Source: Lachnospiraceae bacterium
GTDB taxonomy: Bacteria; Bacillota; Clostridia; Lachnospirales; Lachnospiraceae
Assembly (NCBI GenBank): GCA_016293925.1
Contig: JAEDCX010000049.1
Location: 1 to 19,265, forward strand
DNA length: 19,265 nucleotides
Direction of reading: 5' to 3'
In this document: positions 7,496 to 15,911 of the stretch, one piece after another
Numbering within the stretch: position 1 is the stretch's first letter
How the letters are laid out: the number at the start of each line of letters is the position of its first letter
The notes under the pieces: generated by a model
Database searches by the model: none
The model's input: only the letters and a program-made list of their open reading frames with translations
Told to the model about the DNA's origin: nothing
Made by a program: the position numbers and the translations under genes

Positions 7496-8818
7496 CTAAA
7501 AAATGACTTCTATGGTAGTTCCAACCCCGAGTGCACTATCCAGCAGGATTTTCGCATCGTGCAGTTCAACAATGTGCTTTACGATGGCAAGACCCAATCC
7601 GGTTCCTCCGGTTGCCTTGGATCTGCTTTTATCCACCCTGTAAAATCGTTCAAATATTCTCTCCTGATCTGAAGTCGGTATCCCGATTCCGTTATCCTTC
7701 ACAATCAATATCGGTCTGTCCTTTTTCAAAACGCTGACCGATACCCGTCCTCCCGGATTATTATACCGCACGCCGTTCTGTACCAGGTTTTCCACCAGTT
7801 CCCGCAGCATTTCCCTGTTTCCCCGGATCATACAATGCTCCCCCGAAAATTCCAGATCAATATTTTTCTGCTTCGCCCCGATTCTCAGACCCTCGATGCT
7901 CTCACTCACCACATCAAACAGATCGATCTGTGTAAAGGACGGTTCCTTCTCACTGCGGTCCAATTCGGACAAACGGATAATATCATTGATCAGCGCAAGG
8001 AGTCTGTCTGAATTCTTCCGGATCTCCTCGTAGAAATGTTTTTCCTGCTCCCTTTCCACCATGCCGCCCTCCAGGAGCTCCGCATATCCTAAGATCGCTG
8101 TCAGCGGAGTTTTTAATTCGTGGGAGACATTGGCGGTGAAATCCTGCCTTGCCTTGGCAGCCGACAGAATGTCCGTATGTTGTTTCCTGATCATATCGGC
8201 AAATGGCTCCAGCTCCTTATAGGGCGTCTCCACACCTGCATCCTCAATATTCTCCGCCATCTTCTCAATCGGTCGGATCAGCTGCTTGGTCAGCATATGG
8301 GAAAGCGTTACGCAGATACCAACAATACACAGGATAATCAATATTGCCATCGGCGCCGCCGAAACAAAAACGGATCCGATGCTCTCCGCCTCCGTTGCCA
8401 CGCGCAGTACCGTTCCGTTATCCAGCAGCACTGCGTAATAGAAGGTATTCCGATTCATCGTATCCGACTTTCTGACAGACTCTCCGCTGCCCTTTTCAAA
8501 TGCAGTCCGAATCTCCGGCCGGTTGGCGTGATTCTCCAGGTTCAGTGCATCCGTATCATTGTCATAGATAACCGTTCCGTCATTGGCAACCCAGGTCACA
8601 CGCAATTCCTCCATATCCGCAGACAGATCAATATTGTCTGTGTCACTGTTCACCGATTCGAAGTAGTGGGCGTCCTTCAGCAGCTTTGCGCTGACCACCA
8701 GATCATCTCTCACCCGTGCCTTAAACAGTCCGTAGTATATATATGTAATGCCTATGATCGTACTGATAATCCCAAGAATTGCAATGGCAATCAGCCTGAT
8801 ATTAATCTTCTTCTTCAT
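7496..8818 (-). CDS. phoR: Phosphate-regulon sensor histidine kinase PhoR
   Basis: 440 residues. Two membrane segments (about 8-30 and 152-174) enclose an external sensor domain. A HAMP region (about 175-215) follows, then the phosphoacceptor motif FTANVSHELKTPLTAILG with His233. The ATPase domain has the N box ELVENLVQNGVRYNN (340-354), G1 DNGIGIP (375-381), F box ERFYRVDKSRS (390-400) and G2 GTGLGLAIV (405-413). The order TM-sensor-TM-HAMP-kinase and the VSHELKTPLT signature fit PhoR. The name rests on these and on the phosphate-transport context. In the family, it phosphorylates PhoP when phosphate is low, with PhoU and Pst as inhibitory partners. Its start overlaps the phoP stop by four bases. 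Confidence 0.9.
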   Translation of the reverse strand: MKKKINIRLIAIAILGIISTIIGITYIYYGLFKARVRDDLVVSAKLLKDAHYFESVNSDTDNIDLSADMEELRVTWVANDGTVIYDNDTDALNLENHANRPEIRTAFEKGSGESVRKSDTMNRNTFYYAVLLDNGTVLRVATEAESIGSVFVSAAPMAILIILCIVGICVTLSHMLTKQLIRPIEKMAENIEDAGVETPYKELEPFADMIRKQHTDILSAAKARQDFTANVSHELKTPLTAILGYAELLEGGMVEREQEKHFYEEIRKNSDRLLALINDIIRLSELDRSEKEPSFTQIDLFDVVSESIEGLRIGAKQKNIDLEFSGEHCMIRGNREMLRELVENLVQNGVRYNNPGGRVSVSVLKKDRPILIVKDNGIGIPTSDQERIFERFYRVDKSRSKATGGTGLGLAIVKHIVELHDAKILLDSALGVGTTIEVIF

Positions 8819-9483
8819 TCTATCACGTATCCCACATTTCTCACGGTCCGGATTCTGGCTCCGTATATCCCCATTTTCTGCCTGAGGGTTTTGATATGCA
8901 TGTCAAGCGTTCTGGACTCTCCTTCATAGCTGATTCCCCAGACATGGTCCATAATCGTATCTCTGGACAGTACAATTCCCTTATTCATCAACAGCAGTTG
9001 CAGCAGCTCATACTCCTTGTAGGTCAGTTCGATTGCCTGTCCGTCTATCGTTACTTCTCTTTTCTCGTTGTTCAGAATCAGTTCATCCAGCGCAAGTGTC
9101 CTGATCTCCTCCGGTTCCGTACGCCGGAGCAGGGCCTTGACCCTTGATATGAGTTCCATTACGGAAAAGGGCTTCCTGATGTAATCATCCGCTCCGTCCT
9201 CAAGCCCTTTAATCAGATCAATCTCCGCCGTCTTTGCCGTGACCATGATAACCGGCAGTCTTCTGGTATCCGGATTCCTTCTGATTCTCCTGACAATCTC
9301 ATTGCCGTTCTCATCCGGGAGCATAATGTCCACCAGGACCAGTTCCGGAAGAATCTCATCCAATTTCCTGTAAAAGCTCTTCGCATCCGGGAAGCCGATC
9401 ACCTTATGACCGGCATTCCTGAGCGCAAACTCCTCTATTTCCCTTATACTCTCATCATCCTCAACAATATAGATCAGTGCCAT
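8815..9483 (-). CDS. phoP: Phosphate-regulon response regulator PhoP/PhoB type
   Basis: 222 residues. The receiver domain has D9-D10, phospho-acceptor D52 (LVLVDIMLPDENG), T82 and K104 (YIRKPF). The winged-helix domain spans about 125-222 and ends RTVRNVGYVIE. The ATG is preceded by AGGAG at seven bases. It begins four bases after the nptA stop and has no room for a promoter of its own, so it depends on the Pho promoter at 11338-11393 and should be autoregulated. It is the expected binder of the TTTTACA repeats at the three Pho promoters in this window. That pairing is inference from context and from the known habit of PhoB/PhoP to bind repeats 11 bp apart. Confidence 0.9.
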   Translation of the reverse strand: MALIYIVEDDESIREIEEFALRNAGHKVIGFPDAKSFYRKLDEILPELVLVDIMLPDENGNEIVRRIRRNPDTRRLPVIMVTAKTAEIDLIKGLEDGADDYIRKPFSVMELISRVKALLRRTEPEEIRTLALDELILNNEKREVTIDGQAIELTYKEYELLQLLLMNKGIVLSRDTIMDHVWGISYEGESRTLDMHIKTLRQKMGIYGARIRTVRNVGYVIE

Positions 9484-9487
9484 ACGA

Positions 9488-11293
9488 TCACTCCTGTTTT
9501 GCTTCTCCCTTTATTTTACCATCATCTTTTCTCAAACGGTATCTTTTTATTAACGTTTCATATTCCGTCCGGAACGCCTGCCGCTCCGTATCTGTAAAGT
9601 TCTCGAAAAATCCGTGGGTATTATATTCGTTCTCATAGATCGTAATCATCTCCACCGCGATGTTGGAACAATGATCCGACACCCTCTCCAGACAGGTCAG
9701 GACATCCTCCAGGATAAATCCCATCTCAATCGTGCATTTCCCTTTCTGCAGTCTCTTAATGTGGCGTTCCTTGATTTTCTTGGTCAGACCGTCTATGACT
9801 TCCTCCAGAGGCTCCACATGCAATGCCTCCCCGGTATCTTCATTGCAGAACACTTCCGTGGTAAGGTTGCATATATCACGTACCGCCCGGCTCAATACCG
9901 CGATTTCCTCCTTGGCATGCGGAGAAAAAGCAAGTCCTTTTGCATGAATCTCTTCCGCAGAGGTAACCACGCTCAACGCATGATCCGAGATTCTCTCAAA
10001 ATCACTGATACTATGCAGAATGATGGACAGACTACGGCTGTCACTTTGTGAGATATTCCTGCCGGACAGTTTGACCAGATAGGAGCCGAGAACATCTTCA
10101 TAGCGATCCACAACCTTCTCCAGTCCGGTCACCTCCTGCGCCTTATCCCTGTCGTAATTCTCCAGGACATCAAGGGACAGCAGAATCGCCCTGTTTGTCA
10201 CCTCTGCCATCTCCCTTACCTTCCCTCTGCACAGTTCCATTGCAAAGGAAGGCCTGTCCAGAAACCGTTCATCAATTCCGATACCGGAGACATCCGCCTG
10301 CCTCTTCTCCTGTTTTCTCTCCGGTATGGTAATCTCTGCCAGCCGCACCAGCAGCTTCGAGAACGGAAACAGTACAACGGTTGCCCCGATATTGAACAGA
10401 CTGTGAATCAATGCAATTCCTGCCGCAGTGGCCGCATCATCCAGAAAGGCCACATGTGTAAAATGATTGACGGAGTAAAAAACAATCATAAAAAGACAGG
10501 TTCCGATCAGATTGAAATACAAATGCACCATGGCGGCACGTCTTGCATTCTTACTGGCACCGATGGCGGAGATAATACTCGTCACACAGGTTCCGATATT
10601 CTGTCCCATGATAATCGGCAATGCAACCGAATAGGGGACCGCTCCGGACAGACAGAGTGCCTGCAATATACCGACGGAGGCGGAAGAACTCTGTATCACG
10701 GCAGTGAGAAGTGCACCCACAGCCATCCCCAGTATCGGATTGGAAAAGGCAATCATCATCTCCGAGAATGCCTGATTGTTCGCAAGTCCCGAGACCGCTC
10801 CGCTCATGGTTTCCATTCCGAACATCAGAACCGCAAATCCCAGGAGGATGTTCCCCGCATCCTTTTTCCTGGACGCTCCCCTGCTCGCCATCACCAGAAT
10901 GATACCGATTGCTGCTACGATCGGGGAGAAGGAGGATGGCTTCAATAATGTCACAAAGAGATTGTCTCCCCCGATTCCGGACAGAGACAGGATCCAGGAT
11001 GTGATGGTCGTCCCGATATTGGCTCCCATGATAATGCCTACCGCCTGCGATAATTGCATCAGGCCGGAATTCACGAATCCCACAACCATGACCGTTGTCG
11101 CAGACGACGACTGGATCACCGCAGTGACTGCCGCTCCCAGCAGTACCGCAAATATTCTCCGGGAAGTCAGTTTCTCCAGAATCAGTTCCAGACGGCCACC
11201 CGCCATTTTGGACAGCCCGCCGCCCATCGTATTCATCCCGTACAGAAAGAGGGCGAGACCTCCGATCATATTCAGACAATTAAAAATATCCAT
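9488..11293 (-). CDS. nptA: Na+/phosphate cotransporter with C-terminal PhoU-like domain
   Basis: 601 residues. The membrane part (about 1-325) contains the duplicated NptA/PNaS signature: VIQSSSATT with QSSSA at 61-65, and VIQSSSASV with QSSSA at 201-205. Each copy is followed about 30 residues later by GANIGTT (90-96) or GQNIGTC (230-236). This is the inverted-repeat core of Na+-coupled phosphate transporters. The C-terminal domain (about 345-570) is PhoU-like, with the metal-binding type motifs DFERISDHA (431-439) and CLERVSDHCSN (534-544). It probably takes up phosphate using the sodium gradient, with the PhoU-like domain as a gate or regulator. The ATG has AAAGGA upstream. It lies ahead of phoP-phoR in one operon and has its own Pho promoter. 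Confidence 0.93.
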   Translation of the reverse strand: MDIFNCLNMIGGLALFLYGMNTMGGGLSKMAGGRLELILEKLTSRRIFAVLLGAAVTAVIQSSSATTVMVVGFVNSGLMQLSQAVGIIMGANIGTTITSWILSLSGIGGDNLFVTLLKPSSFSPIVAAIGIILVMASRGASRKKDAGNILLGFAVLMFGMETMSGAVSGLANNQAFSEMMIAFSNPILGMAVGALLTAVIQSSSASVGILQALCLSGAVPYSVALPIIMGQNIGTCVTSIISAIGASKNARRAAMVHLYFNLIGTCLFMIVFYSVNHFTHVAFLDDAATAAGIALIHSLFNIGATVVLFPFSKLLVRLAEITIPERKQEKRQADVSGIGIDERFLDRPSFAMELCRGKVREMAEVTNRAILLSLDVLENYDRDKAQEVTGLEKVVDRYEDVLGSYLVKLSGRNISQSDSRSLSIILHSISDFERISDHALSVVTSAEEIHAKGLAFSPHAKEEIAVLSRAVRDICNLTTEVFCNEDTGEALHVEPLEEVIDGLTKKIKERHIKRLQKGKCTIEMGFILEDVLTCLERVSDHCSNIAVEMITIYENEYNTHGFFENFTDTERQAFRTEYETLIKRYRLRKDDGKIKGEAKQE

Positions 11294-11337
11294 ACCATTT
11301 TCCTTTGCTGCAACGATTCATCCTCTTTATTCTTTGA

Positions 11338-11393
11338 ATCATACGGTAACAAAGTAAAATGCATGGACATAATCGTGTAAAATCTGTGTAAAA
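11338..11393 (-). promoter_or_regulatory. Pho-box promoter of nptA-phoP-phoR
   Basis: On the minus strand, TTTTACA (11393-11387), TTTTACA (11382-11376) and TTTTACT (11359-11353) lie at offsets 0, 11 and 34. The -10 element TATGAT (11343-11338) is at offset 50. The hexamer at the -35 position is CCATGC, unlike TTGACA, so the promoter should need an activator. The same spacing recurs at 15599-15654 and 15912-15967. The expected leader is about 38 bases. Confidence 0.8.
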
Positions 11394-11403
11394 TTATAAG
11401 TAT

Positions 11404-11433
11404 CCGGTGTCCCTCCCATTCCAAAGACACCGG
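11404..11433 (-). terminator. Hairpin after phoU, possible weak terminator
   Basis: CCGGTGTC (11404-11411) and GACACCGG (11426-11433) form a perfect eight-pair stem with a 14-base loop, 16 bases after the phoU stop. On the minus strand it is followed by ATACTTATAATTTT rather than a clean T run. It may end the pst-phoU transcript only partly, leaving some read-through into nptA. The sequence directly after it is the nptA Pho box. Confidence 0.5.
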
Positions 11434-11449
11434 ACAAACATCCCGCACT

Positions 11450-12097
11450 TCAGACTTCTTCTTCTGTTTTTTTCAGTGAATAGATCACCCACTCTGCAAT
11501 ATTGGTGGCATGATCTCCGATTCGCTCGAAATACTTCGCGACCATGAGAAGATCCGTTGCCTCTTCCCCATCCCCCGGATTTCTCCGGATCAGTCCGATA
11601 ATATCTCTTTTCACCTGATCAAACAATTCATCCACAATATCATCCTGCAGGATGACTTCCCTTGCCTTTTCCCGGTCCTTCTCCACATACGCCTCAATGC
11701 TGTGGTTTAACATCCTCATGGTCTCCGATGACATCCTGCTGATATGACTGAAATCCCCGATACGGCTCCCTCTTCCCATCAGAATTGTCATTTCAGAGAT
11801 ATCGGCCGCATGATCTCCGATACGTTCCATATCGGTTACCATCTTCATGGCGGCTGTTACCACCCGCAAATCCTTGGCAACCGGCTGCTGACGAATCAAA
11901 AGCTGAAAACAGATAGACTCTATCCGCTTCTGCGCCCGGTCGATTTCGGAATCTCCTTCCATGATCTGTTTTGCCAGTTTCTCATCCTTATTCGTCAGAG
12001 CTTCAATAGCCATTGCAATCGACTGTACAATCATCCTGCCCATCTCAATCATCTCATTGTTCAGTTCCTGAAGCTGTTCATCAAATTTGCTTCTCAT
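11450..12097 (-). CDS. phoU: Phosphate-signalling protein PhoU
   Basis: 215 residues from the ATG at 12097. AAAGGA lies seven bases upstream, which is preferred over the GTG at 12127 that would add ten residues with no family match. Two helical repeats carry the PhoU signature, ERIGDHAADI at 91-100 and ERIGDHATNI at 191-200, whose acidic and His residues bind metal ions. The length is normal for the family. PhoU is a cytoplasmic partner of PstB and PhoR that restrains phosphate uptake and Pho signalling when phosphate is plentiful. It follows pstB after 74 bases and is the last gene of the pst operon. Confidence 0.96.
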   Translation of the reverse strand: MRSKFDEQLQELNNEMIEMGRMIVQSIAMAIEALTNKDEKLAKQIMEGDSEIDRAQKRIESICFQLLIRQQPVAKDLRVVTAAMKMVTDMERIGDHAADISEMTILMGRGSRIGDFSHISRMSSETMRMLNHSIEAYVEKDREKAREVILQDDIVDELFDQVKRDIIGLIRRNPGDGEEATDLLMVAKYFERIGDHATNIAEWVIYSLKKTEEEV

Positions 12098-12171
12098 CTC
12101 TGCGTCCTTTCCATCGACCCCTGTCACAAACGCTCCGTTCTGAAATTATTTTTGCCCACAATCTCTGTTCC

Positions 12172-12930
12172 TTATCCAAATCTTCCTGTAATATAATCCT
12201 CTGTTCTCCGATCCTGCGGATAGGAAAAAATCCGTTTGGTTTCCCCATATTCCACCATATTGCCTTCCAGGAAAAAAGCAGTATGATCCGATACCCGGAC
12301 TGCCTGCTGCATGTTATGGGTCACAACAACGACGGTATATTTCTTTTTCAGTTCTTCCATCAGATCCTCTATTTTCGTCGTCGATATAGGATCCAGTGCA
12401 GAAGTCGGCTCATCCATCAGCAGTACCTCCGGCTCCACCGCCAGAGCTCGTGCGATACATAATCTCTGCTGCTGTCCTCCCGACAGACCCAGAGCGGATT
12501 TCTTCAGCCGGTCTTTGACCTCCTCCCAGATAGCGGCCCCCTTCAGACTCTCCTCGACAATCCGGTCCAGCGTGTGCTTATTCTTCATCCCGTGCACCCT
12601 CGGTCCGTACGCGATGTTATCATATATGCTCATGGGAAACGGATTCGGCTGTTGAAAAACCATACCGACTCTCTTCCTCAGATGACTGGGATCCACGTCC
12701 CCTCCGTAGATGTCTTCCCCGTCCAGTTCCACTGTTCCGGTAATGGTTACATTCTCTATCAGATCATTCATTCTGTTCAGTGTCTTTAAAAACGTTGATT
12801 TTCCGCAACCGGAAGGCCCGATCAAAGCGGTAATTGCTCTCTCCCGTATATCCATATCCACATTTTTCAATGCATGATTGCTGCCATAATACAGATTCAG
12901 ATCATGCACCGATATTTTTATTTTATCCAT
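12172..12930 (-). CDS. pstB: Phosphate ABC transporter ATPase PstB
   Basis: 252 residues from the ATG at 12930. A TTG at 12936 directly abuts the pstA stop and would add two residues, but the ATG fits the family start better. The Walker A motif is GPSGCGKST (38-46), the Q-loop region is FQQPNPFPMS (92-101), the signature is LSGGQQQRL (149-157), Walker B is VLLMDEPTSALDP (169-181), and the switch His is in VVVTHNMQQA. FQQPNPFPMSIYDNIAYG is diagnostic of PstB. It powers phosphate import through PstC-PstA at the inner face of the membrane. Confidence 0.97.
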   Translation of the reverse strand: MDKIKISVHDLNLYYGSNHALKNVDMDIRERAITALIGPSGCGKSTFLKTLNRMNDLIENVTITGTVELDGEDIYGGDVDPSHLRKRVGMVFQQPNPFPMSIYDNIAYGPRVHGMKNKHTLDRIVEESLKGAAIWEEVKDRLKKSALGLSGGQQQRLCIARALAVEPEVLLMDEPTSALDPISTTKIEDLMEELKKKYTVVVVTHNMQQAVRVSDHTAFFLEGNMVEYGETKRIFSYPQDRRTEDYITGRFG

Positions 12931-12936
12931 TCCCAA

Positions 12937-13797
12937 TCAGTCCTTTCTGCCGCAGTCAAAGTGTCTGCTGATCGCTTTTGTCCCCAGATTGATGACCAAT
13001 ACGATCAACAGAAGTACTACGGCAATCCCAAAGGCCGTATCAAAATCTCCCTCACTTGTCGCCGACAGATACATCTGTATGGTCAGAGTTCCTCCCGACT
13101 GAAGCGGTTTATGAAGCAGACCGGACAGTCCCTTGGGCAACAGTTTTGCACTACCTGCGGTAAACAGAAGTGCTGCCGACTCACCCACAATTCTACCGAT
13201 TGCCAGAATGATACCGGTCACTATGCCAGGCATTGCAGATGGCAGTAAAATGGTTCGTATCATGTGCCATTTACCGGATCCCAGCCCGATGGCTCCCATC
13301 CGGTAACTGTCGGGTACTGCTTTCAATGCCTCCTGCGTATTTCTGGTCATCAAGGGCAATACCATCAAAATGAGCGTGAACGAGCCTGTCAGAAGCGAAT
13401 ACCCCAGTCCAAGCCGTTCCCCGAAAAACATCATTCCGAACAGGCCGAATAGAATGGACGGAATTCCGGATAAGGTCTCCGTCGCATATTCAATCAGTGT
13501 CACCAGCTTTCCCCTCTTGGCATATTCATTCAGGTAAATTGCGGTACCAATACCGATCGGCGCGGCGATAAGCATGGTAATCAGAATGATCAGCAGAGTA
13601 TTCACGATGTTCCCCGCAATTCCGACATTTCCTCGAAGGACGCTGGTAACGGATGTCAAAAAAGACCAGTTCACCGAGTGAACTCCCTTTGCGAATACAT
13701 AGCCGATTATCCCGATCAGCAAGCAAAGGGAAATGGCGACGCAGAGCAATATCAAAAGTTTGACGAGAAAATCCTTTCCCTTCCTTCTCTTTGTCAT
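12937..13797 (-). CDS. pstA: Phosphate ABC transporter permease PstA
   Basis: 286 residues with about six membrane spans, the first at about 11-34. Cytoplasmic-loop residues NTQEALKAVPDSYRMGAIGLG match the EAA-type coupling loop of PstA permeases, which contacts PstB. GIGTAIYLNEYAKRG and ATETLSGIPSILFGLFG are typical PstA segments. Its ATG overlaps the pstC stop by four bases (ATGA), with GGAGG ten bases upstream. Together with PstC it forms the membrane channel for phosphate. Confidence 0.96.
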   Translation of the reverse strand: MTKRRKGKDFLVKLLILLCVAISLCLLIGIIGYVFAKGVHSVNWSFLTSVTSVLRGNVGIAGNIVNTLLIILITMLIAAPIGIGTAIYLNEYAKRGKLVTLIEYATETLSGIPSILFGLFGMMFFGERLGLGYSLLTGSFTLILMVLPLMTRNTQEALKAVPDSYRMGAIGLGSGKWHMIRTILLPSAMPGIVTGIILAIGRIVGESAALLFTAGSAKLLPKGLSGLLHKPLQSGGTLTIQMYLSATSEGDFDTAFGIAVVLLLIVLVINLGTKAISRHFDCGRKD

Positions 13798-14693
13798 CTC
13801 CTGTCCGCCTCCTTCTTACGCACCCGCAGCAGAATAAAATTCACAATCATGATGAATATGTACAGAACAAGACCTACCGTAAAAAGAACCTGCCGGTGCA
13901 ATCCCTGCGCATATCCCATCTCGCTCACGATCTGGGTCGTCAGTGTTCTGACCGAGTGGAACGGCAGAGGAATATTCACCGCACCGCCCGCAACCATGTT
14001 GATTGCCATTGCCTCTCCCAGTGCTCTTCCGATCCCCAATACAACACCGGTCAGTATCCCTGATTTTGCGGCCGGAATCACCACTTTGAAGATGGTCTGC
14101 ATTTTCGTAGCCCCGAGTGCCAGAGATGCCTGGCGCAACTGTACGGATACCGCTTTCAGGGAGGATGTACTCACACTGATTACGGTAGGCAGTATCATGA
14201 TTGCCAGTACGATGACGGCGGCCAACAGGTTTGCTCCTCCGGTAAACCGGTGTGTCGGGTCATTGGCGTAGATTGCCTTCTCCAGGCGGTACATCCACGG
14301 ATTCAGTACCATCATTCCAACCAGTCCATAGATGACCGAGGGAATTGCTGCCAGAAGCTCGACTGCGCTTCTGACAACGCCTCCCATGGGTCCTTTTGCC
14401 ATTTCTGAGAAGAATACCGCTGTGAGAAGCCCAATCGGTACACCAATCAATACCGCTGCACCCGTTCCAACGACAGAAGACAGGATAATGTAGAGAATTC
14501 CGTAGGAAGGTTCTTCGGCCGTTGGCGCCCATTTCGTGCCAAACAGCAGTTCCCGGATGCCAATCTCCCGGAACGCCGTCGTTCCCTTCAGGAACATATA
14601 TACGGTAATGGAAAACACAGCTGCTACTGCTATGACTGCGCAAACCGTCAACACATATTTGACTGTTTTTTCCACCATTGTCTTTCTATTCAT
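13794..14693 (-). CDS. pstC: Phosphate ABC transporter permease PstC
   Basis: 299 residues with six predicted membrane spans, the first at about 13-35. Family landmarks are LLFGTKWAPTAEEPSYGI near the N-terminus, ELLAAIPSVIYGLVGM in the middle, and the coupling loop STSSLKAVSVQLRQASLALG. The ATG has AGGGG six bases upstream and starts nine bases after the pstS stop, so it is cotranscribed with pstS. It pairs with PstA, and its coupling loop engages PstB. Confidence 0.96.
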   Translation of the reverse strand: MNRKTMVEKTVKYVLTVCAVIAVAAVFSITVYMFLKGTTAFREIGIRELLFGTKWAPTAEEPSYGILYIILSSVVGTGAAVLIGVPIGLLTAVFFSEMAKGPMGGVVRSAVELLAAIPSVIYGLVGMMVLNPWMYRLEKAIYANDPTHRFTGGANLLAAVIVLAIMILPTVISVSTSSLKAVSVQLRQASLALGATKMQTIFKVVIPAAKSGILTGVVLGIGRALGEAMAINMVAGGAVNIPLPFHSVRTLTTQIVSEMGYAQGLHRQVLFTVGLVLYIFIMIVNFILLRVRKKEADRR

Positions 14694-14702
14694 ACTCTGC
14701 CC

Positions 14703-15542
14703 CTATTCCGGGATGATCAGGCCAACCTTTTTGATTACCTGTTTTCCTGCGTCGGAGGATATATAATCAAACCATGCTTTTACCAGTTCATTCTGCCCAG
14801 TCAGATCACCCTTGGTTGCCATGACAAACGGTCTGGAGAGCAGATATTTCCCCGCAAGAATCTTCTCCTCCGTCGGTTCGATTCCATCAATGGATACTGC
14901 CGTTACGGAATCATCCACCACATCCAGAGAAACATATCCAATTGCTCCCGAAATAGAGCCAACCTTAGCCAGAACCGCACCTGTGGAATCCAATTCCTGC
15001 GCATACGCACACGCATCCTTCACACCCAGAAGTTCCTCGAAAGCATCTCTTGTACCGGATCCTGCTTCTCTTCCGATTACGACAATTGCTTCCTCTTTGC
15101 CTCCCAGTTCGCTCCAGTTTCTGATCTCTCCACGGTAAATCTTCGCAAGATCCTCGGAAGAAATATCTGTCACGGTATTCTTCTTGTCCGTAATCACTGC
15201 AATTCCGTCAATTGCCACTACATTTTCAACAGACCCTGCAGATAATTCTCCGTCTTTCAGATGTCTGGATGCATTACCGATGTCTACACTGCCGGATGCC
15301 AGAGACTCCAGCCCCGCACCGGATCCCGTATACTCCACGGTAACCGTCACACCCGGATACACATCCATAAAGCTCTCTGACATTGCCTCACACAGCTTCT
15401 CCATCGATGTAGACCCTGCCAGAGATAACGTTCCGCTCAGTTCCTTGGAGTCATTCTTGCCGGAATTACTTTTCCCGCAGCCGGTCAAGGCAAGTGCCAT
15501 CACTCCCACCGCACAAATCATCGTCAATATTCTTTTCTTCAT
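14703..15542 (-). CDS. pstS: Phosphate-binding lipoprotein PstS
   Basis: 279 residues from the ATG at 15542. AGAGGA lies nine bases upstream, so the TTG codons at 15551 and 15548 are not used. The signal peptide ends in LALTGC, with Cys22 as the lipid anchor. Phosphate-contact motifs are SLAGSTSME (40-48), VDIGNASRHL (86-95) and the GREAGSGTRDAF loop (157-168), all characteristic of PstS. The lipoprotein is tethered outside the cell membrane and delivers phosphate to PstC-PstA. It is the first gene of the pst operon and has a Pho-box promoter with a leader of about 50 bases. Confidence 0.96.
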   Translation of the reverse strand: MKKRILTMICAVGVMALALTGCGKSNSGKNDSKELSGTLSLAGSTSMEKLCEAMSESFMDVYPGVTVTVEYTGSGAGLESLASGSVDIGNASRHLKDGELSAGSVENVVAIDGIAVITDKKNTVTDISSEDLAKIYRGEIRNWSELGGKEEAIVVIGREAGSGTRDAFEELLGVKDACAYAQELDSTGAVLAKVGSISGAIGYVSLDVVDDSVTAVSIDGIEPTEEKILAGKYLLSRPFVMATKGDLTGQNELVKAWFDYISSDAGKQVIKKVGLIIPE

Positions 15543-15598
15543 AATCAACAATCCTCTTTTCTTTTTTACTCAACCTAAGCGCTTCTGTTTACTACTTC

Positions 15599-15654
15599 AT
15601 CCTACCGATCCTTTGTAAAATGCAAAACCTTACCCATGTAAGTTCGTTGTAAAA
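15599..15654 (-). promoter_or_regulatory. Pho-box promoter of the pst operon
   Basis: On the minus strand, TTTTACA (15654-15648), ACTTACA (15643-15637) and TTTTACA (15620-15614) lie at offsets 0, 11 and 34. The -10 TAGGAT (15604-15599) is at offset 50. The -35 position reads TTTTGC. The first heptamer starts two bases past the stop of the preceding small gene. The geometry is identical to the promoters at 11338-11393 and 15912-15967. Confidence 0.82.
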
Positions 15655-15655
15655 C

Positions 15656-15892
15656 TTATGCAAAGTCATGATTGTACAGATATAGGATTGCGCCAACAAA
15701 TCCCACATACATCCCCGCATATCCGGCAAAGCAGAACAGTCCCGATATGTCTGTCCAGAAGTTTCTTCCGAAGAGCAGCCATATCAATCCACCGGCCATG
15801 GATGCGCCCAACGTCATCAACGTAATGAAAAACCCGTTCTTGACACTCCTGCTCCATCCTCTTTTGTTTATCATAAACCACAGTTTCTTCAT
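15656..15892 (-). CDS. Small two-span membrane protein of unknown function in the Pho regulon
   Basis: 78 residues from the ATG at 15892, which has GGAGG (15901-15905) eight bases upstream. An ATG at 15907 would add five residues, but it lies at or above the predicted transcription start, so it is rejected. Two hydrophobic helices (about 20-42 and 50-72) are separated by a short loop GRNFWTDIS. The N-terminus is basic (KKLW, NKRGWSRSVKNG), which places it inside the cell, and the tail ends YLYNHDFA. I do not recognise the family. It has its own Pho-box promoter and sits immediately upstream of pstS, so it should be made under phosphate limitation. Possible roles, all speculative, are an accessory or regulator of Pst, or an envelope adjustment protein. 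Confidence 0.75.
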   Translation of the reverse strand: MKKLWFMINKRGWSRSVKNGFFITLMTLGASMAGGLIWLLFGRNFWTDISGLFCFAGYAGMYVGFVGAILYLYNHDFA

Positions 15893-15911
15893 ATCTGTCA
15901 CCTCCATCCCG

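Noticed and set aside
8120..8929. A 269-codon + strand frame opposite phoR and phoP
   Set aside because: It lies antisense to two clear two-component genes, and its His/Arg/Cys-rich composition and lack of motifs mark it as a shadow.
7631..10463. Single TGTAAAA words inside phoR and nptA (for example near 7630 and 10457)
   Set aside because: They are isolated, lie within coding sequence and lack the partner heptamers at 11 and 34, so they are not Pho boxes.
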